Positions 61,266 to 64,000 of a stretch of DNA of 64,000 nt are shown here, piece by piece. Each line of letters opens with the position of its first letter. The stretch's first letter is position 1. Below the pieces are notes generated by a model. The model was not told where the DNA came from. It did no database searches and saw nothing but the letters and a program-made list of their open reading frames with translations. This DNA is from Propionivibrio hellwigii (lineage in GTDB: Bacteria; Pseudomonadota; Gammaproteobacteria; Burkholderiales; Rhodocyclaceae), in assembly GCF_041770905.1 (NCBI RefSeq), contig NZ_JBEUWX010000002.1, forward strand, positions 1,736,001 to 1,800,000. The letters are read 5' to 3'. The position numbers were made by a program, and so were the translations under genes.

Positions 61266-61781
61266 CTACTTGGCAGCGATGACTCCGCAGGCAACGCGCG
61301 CGCCTGAATTACCCGTCGGCTGTGTCTTGTAATCATCCCCACCGGCATGGATGATGACGCTCTTGCCGATGAAATCGTTCACAGAAACGCCCGTCAGGCG
61401 ATCCATCTGGCGGACATTGCCTTTGGCGTCGGCAACCAGTTCAGGCATGTCGCCCGCGTGACTGTCGGCCTGACCCGGCTTGCCATGCGGCTTGCCCATC
61501 GGGTTGAAATGCCCGCCGGCGCTGGACGCATCCGGCGCGCTGCAATCACCAAATTCATGAACGTGGAAGCCATGCGCACCGGGCGTCAACCCCGAAGCCT
61601 GCGTCATGACGACCAGTGTATTGCCTTCCTGGCGGAAAACCACACTGCCAGCAACGCTGTTCCCCTGCGTCGCCTTCAGAACAGCTTCCGCGCCCGCCAT
61701 TGCGTTCGCACCGCCCGCACCGCTGCCTGCGCAGGCGCTCAATGCCGCGACGATCGGCAGGCATAGCCACATTTTTTTCAT
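61266..61781 (-). CDS. sodC: Cu/Zn superoxide dismutase (exported)
   Basis: The ATG at 61781 after AAGGAG gives 171 residues. The signal has a lipobox-like ALSAC (Cys at 17), so it may be a periplasmic lipoprotein. Copper and zinc ligands are seen in GFHVHEFGDC, GGHFNPMGKPHGKPGQADSH, HAGDMPEL and IIHAGGDDYKTQPTGNSGAR; CGV near the end makes the usual disulfide. It removes superoxide in the periplasm. Confidence 0.94.
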   Translation of the reverse strand: MKKMWLCLPIVAALSACAGSGAGGANAMAGAEAVLKATQGNSVAGSVVFRQEGNTLVVMTQASGLTPGAHGFHVHEFGDCSAPDASSAGGHFNPMGKPHGKPGQADSHAGDMPELVADAKGNVRQMDRLTGVSVNDFIGKSVIIHAGGDDYKTQPTGNSGARVACGVIAAK

Positions 61782-61944
61782 AGCGTTCTCCTTGAGGTCG
61801 TTGAAAACGTGTTCCCGGCCATCCCGCCGCCACGGCGGCAAGCCGAAAACCCACAAGGATCAAGACTAGCGGTTTTGCCGCCCGCAGGCAAACGGAAAGC
61901 GGCGCCACGGCATCACTTATCGCGCCGGTACGGCCGCATATGTT

Positions 61945-63036
61945 TTAGGTATTCTGGACGACGATATTCGGAAACCTGCCGCTCATATCCTTGGCTTTCT
62001 CGGCGATCTTGACGGCAATGCGGCGGGCAATGGCACGATAGATTTCTGCTGCGCGCGAATCGGGCGCACCGACCACGGTCGGCTTGCCGGCATCGGTCAT
62101 CTCACGGATGGACAGCTCCAGCGGCAAGGCGCCGAGCAGCTCCGTGCCGTAATCCTGCGCCATCCGGGCGCCACCGCCGCTGCCGAAAACAGGCTCTTCG
62201 TGGCCGCACTGCGAGCAGGTATGCAAACTCATGTTTTCCACCAGCCCCAAAATTGGAATGCCGACTTTTTCAAACATTTTCAGCCCCTTACGCGCATCGA
62301 TCAGGGCGATGTCCTGCGGCGTCGTGACGATCACCGCGCCCGTCACCGGCACCTTCTGCGCCAGGGTCAGTTGCGTGTCGCCCGTACCGGGCGGCATATC
62401 GACGATCAGGTAGTCCAGGTCCTGCCAGCTTGTCTGCTTGAGCAGCTGTTCGAGCGCCTGCGTCACCATCGGTCCGCGCCAGACCATCGGCGAATCGACG
62501 TCGATCATGAAGCCGATCGACATCGTCTGGATGCCGTGCGCAATAAGCGGAGTCATGGATTTTCCGTCCGGAGAATCCGGCTGCTGGCCGGAAAGACCGG
62601 TCATCTGCGGAATCGATGGCCCGTAGATGTCGGCATCGAGCAGCCCTACCGCCGCGCCTTCCTGCGCCAGCGCCAGTGCCAGATTAACGGCGGTCGTACT
62701 TTTGCCGACGCCGCCTTTGCCGGAAGCCACGGCGATGATGTTCCTGACGCCCGGCAGCGGTTTCAGACCTTTCTGGACGGCGTGCGCAACAATATTGCTG
62801 GCGACATTGGCATCCACCGCCGTCACGCCGGGGACAGCCTGCACGAGATCTACCAATGCCTGACGAATCGTTTCGATTTGCGTTCCGGCAGGATAGCCGA
62901 GCGCGATGTCGAACGCGACCCTGCCGCCGTCGATCCGGAGGTTTTTGACCGACCGGCTGGAAACATAATCTTTCCGCGTATTCGGGTCGATCCATTGCTG
63001 CAAGGCTGCAAGTACGTTTTCCTGAGTGACTGCCAT
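61945..63036 (-). CDS. apbC: Iron-sulfur cluster carrier ATPase (Mrp/ApbC)
   Basis: The ATG at 63036 (AAGGAA site) gives 363 residues. An N-terminal MIP18-like domain (about 1-85) precedes the deviant Walker A GKGGVGKSTTAVNLALAL near 107. Further marks are LLDADIYGPSIPQMTG, VDMPPGTGDTQLTLAQ, and the cluster-binding CSQCGH near the end of the core. It holds and transfers Fe-S clusters. The divergent apbC-metG pair is conserved in proteobacteria. Confidence 0.96.
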   Translation of the reverse strand: MAVTQENVLAALQQWIDPNTRKDYVSSRSVKNLRIDGGRVAFDIALGYPAGTQIETIRQALVDLVQAVPGVTAVDANVASNIVAHAVQKGLKPLPGVRNIIAVASGKGGVGKSTTAVNLALALAQEGAAVGLLDADIYGPSIPQMTGLSGQQPDSPDGKSMTPLIAHGIQTMSIGFMIDVDSPMVWRGPMVTQALEQLLKQTSWQDLDYLIVDMPPGTGDTQLTLAQKVPVTGAVIVTTPQDIALIDARKGLKMFEKVGIPILGLVENMSLHTCSQCGHEEPVFGSGGGARMAQDYGTELLGALPLELSIREMTDAGKPTVVGAPDSRAAEIYRAIARRIAVKIAEKAKDMSGRFPNIVVQNT

Positions 63037-63165
63037 GACGGGTTCCTTGAAATATTTTCTAGCGGTATGACTGTGCGGGCAAAGCGGATTCAAAGCTGCG
63101 CGTGACGCCTGGAAGCTGTGACCAGTCTAGCTGAAAAAAGTGCGCCGAAACCTCGTGCAAATAGG

Positions 63166-63345
63166 CCAGAAAACATAAAATGCCCGGAAGTCGACGTAAA
63201 TAAAGGGCTTCAGGGCATCAAAAAACATAAAATGGAAAATCATAGCCAAATGACCCGCTAAAACCCACGTGGCCGGAACATCTCCGCGCCCCACCCTGAG
63301 ACACCTTGTTTACAAAGATTTTCATCGGGCACAGGCGCATGGAAC
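63166..63345. repeat. Family A repeat between apbC and metG
   Basis: 63166-63240 closely matches 5483-5555: aaaacataaaatgcccggaa, gtaaataaagggcttcaggg, catcaaaaaacataaaatgg, including the stem atgcccgga/ttcagggcat flanked by direct repeats. It continues with weaker units (ccggaacatctccgcgcccc, caccttgtttacaaag). It lies in the 379-bp divergent gap of two core genes, which otherwise holds only their promoters. Confidence 0.7.
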
Positions 63346-63415
63346 GGTAGGTTTCAGCCACCATTCGCTATAAAATGACGGCTTGCCAATTCCTAAGAAT
63401 GCCTTGCATACCGTC

Positions 63416-64000
63416 ATGTCCCGCAAAATTCTCGTCACTTCCGCCCTGCCTTACGCCAACGGCGCGATCCATCTCGGCCATCTTGTCGAATATATCCAGA
63501 CCGATATCTGGGTGCGCTTCCAGAAAATGCAGGCGAAAGACCGGGTAGCGGCGTGCTGGTACGTCTGCGCCGACGATACGCACGGCACGCCGGTCATGCT
63601 GCGTGCCGAGCAGGAAGGCATCACGCCGGAGGCGCTGATCGCGCGCGTGCATGATGAGCATTTCCGCGATTTTTCCGGCTTCCACGTCGGCTTTGACAAT
63701 TTCTACACGACGCATTCGCCGGAGACCCGCCACTACGCCAACCTGATCTACGCCCGTCTGCGGGAAAACGGCCTGATCGCAACGCGCACGATCGAACAGT
63801 ATTACGACCCGACCCGGCAGATGTTTCTGCCCGATCGCTTCATTAAAGGCGAATGCCCGAAATGCGGCGCCCCCGACCAATATGGCGACAACTGCGAGTC
63901 GTGCGGCGCCGCCTACACGCCGAATGAACTGAAAAACCCCTACTCGGCCGTTTCCGGCGCCACGCCGGAGCTGCGCCAGTCCAAGCATTATTTCTTCCAG
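63416..64000 (+). CDS. metG: Methionine-tRNA ligase, 5' part
   Basis: The frame opens at the ATG at 63416 and runs to the window edge (195 codons). The start MSRKILVTSALPYANGAIHL holds the class I HIGH motif as HLGH at about 20-23. The zinc-binding knuckle has GECPKCGAPDQYGDNCESCG near 144-163, the longer two-Cys-pair type of the E. coli enzyme. It charges initiator and elongator tRNA with methionine. The rest lies outside the window. Confidence 0.96.
   Translation, partial: MSRKILVTSALPYANGAIHLGHLVEYIQTDIWVRFQKMQAKDRVAACWYVCADDTHGTPVMLRAEQEGITPEALIARVHDEHFRDFSGFHVGFDNFYTTHSPETRHYANLIYARLRENGLIATRTIEQYYDPTRQMFLPDRFIKGECPKCGAPDQYGDNCESCGAAYTPNELKNPYSAVSGATPELRQSKHYFFQ

Overview
The window looks like a stretch of a betaproteobacterial chromosome, probably Rhodocyclales. 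This is inferred from gene order and protein style (rapZ-ubiX, glyA-nrdR-ribD, secB-grxC-rhodanese facing envC-ctpA, apbC opposite metG, pmbA opposite darP). TRAP and tripartite tricarboxylate (TTT) transporters plus methylmalonyl-CoA epimerase suggest a propionate-linked organic-acid metabolism, as in Propionivibrio-like bacteria, but no marker here fixes the genus.

Layout. 1-4.96 kb: a TRAP transporter (dctP, partial dctQ), an M20 amidohydrolase, rapZ and ubiX. 4.96-6.8 kb: a gene-free repeat field of short-palindrome arrays, a 108-bp inverted-repeat element, two copies of a ~190-bp element, and a duplicated 3' end of the neighbouring ygbA gene. 6.8-13 kb: ygbA-TSUP exporter pair, a ketopantoate-reductase-type gene, rsmJ, an rRNA methyltransferase and an SDR protein. 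13.3-21.1 kb: a catabolic operon (pdxA-like, tctC, tctB, tctA, an eryI/rpiB-type isomerase, and a triosephosphate-isomerase-like domain fused in frame to DhaK-DhaL). I read it as uptake of a C4 sugar or sugar acid and conversion of a tetrulose to erythrose-4-phosphate. 21.5-24.2 kb: an IS1380-family element inserted into a tandem ~420-bp palindromic repeat. 24.2-33.5 kb: core genes. 33.9-37.4 kb: a second TRAP system whose binding-protein gene faces its permease genes. 37.5-39.2 kb: a second, near-identical IS1380 copy.

39.4-42.6 kb: a minus-strand cluster of five exported proteins around a CsgG/HfaB-like outer-membrane lipoprotein, including a small Ala/Gly/Asn-rich protein with two internal repeats. 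It resembles a curli or holdfast-anchor export system with unrecognised cargo, lies between two insertion sequences, and is the best candidate for an undescribed system. 43.1-44.0 kb: an IS5-family element with a probable programmed frameshift. 44.0-64.0 kb: a maleate-isomerase-like gene, a decayed LysE exporter, ilvD, lgt, mce, two degenerate-PilZ-type proteins flanking pmbA/darP, thyA-folA, a lysine-type decarboxylase with LysP permease, dcd, sodC, apbC and the start of metG.

No tRNA, rRNA or CRISPR array was seen. All functions are inferred from recognised motifs and remembered families; no search was run.
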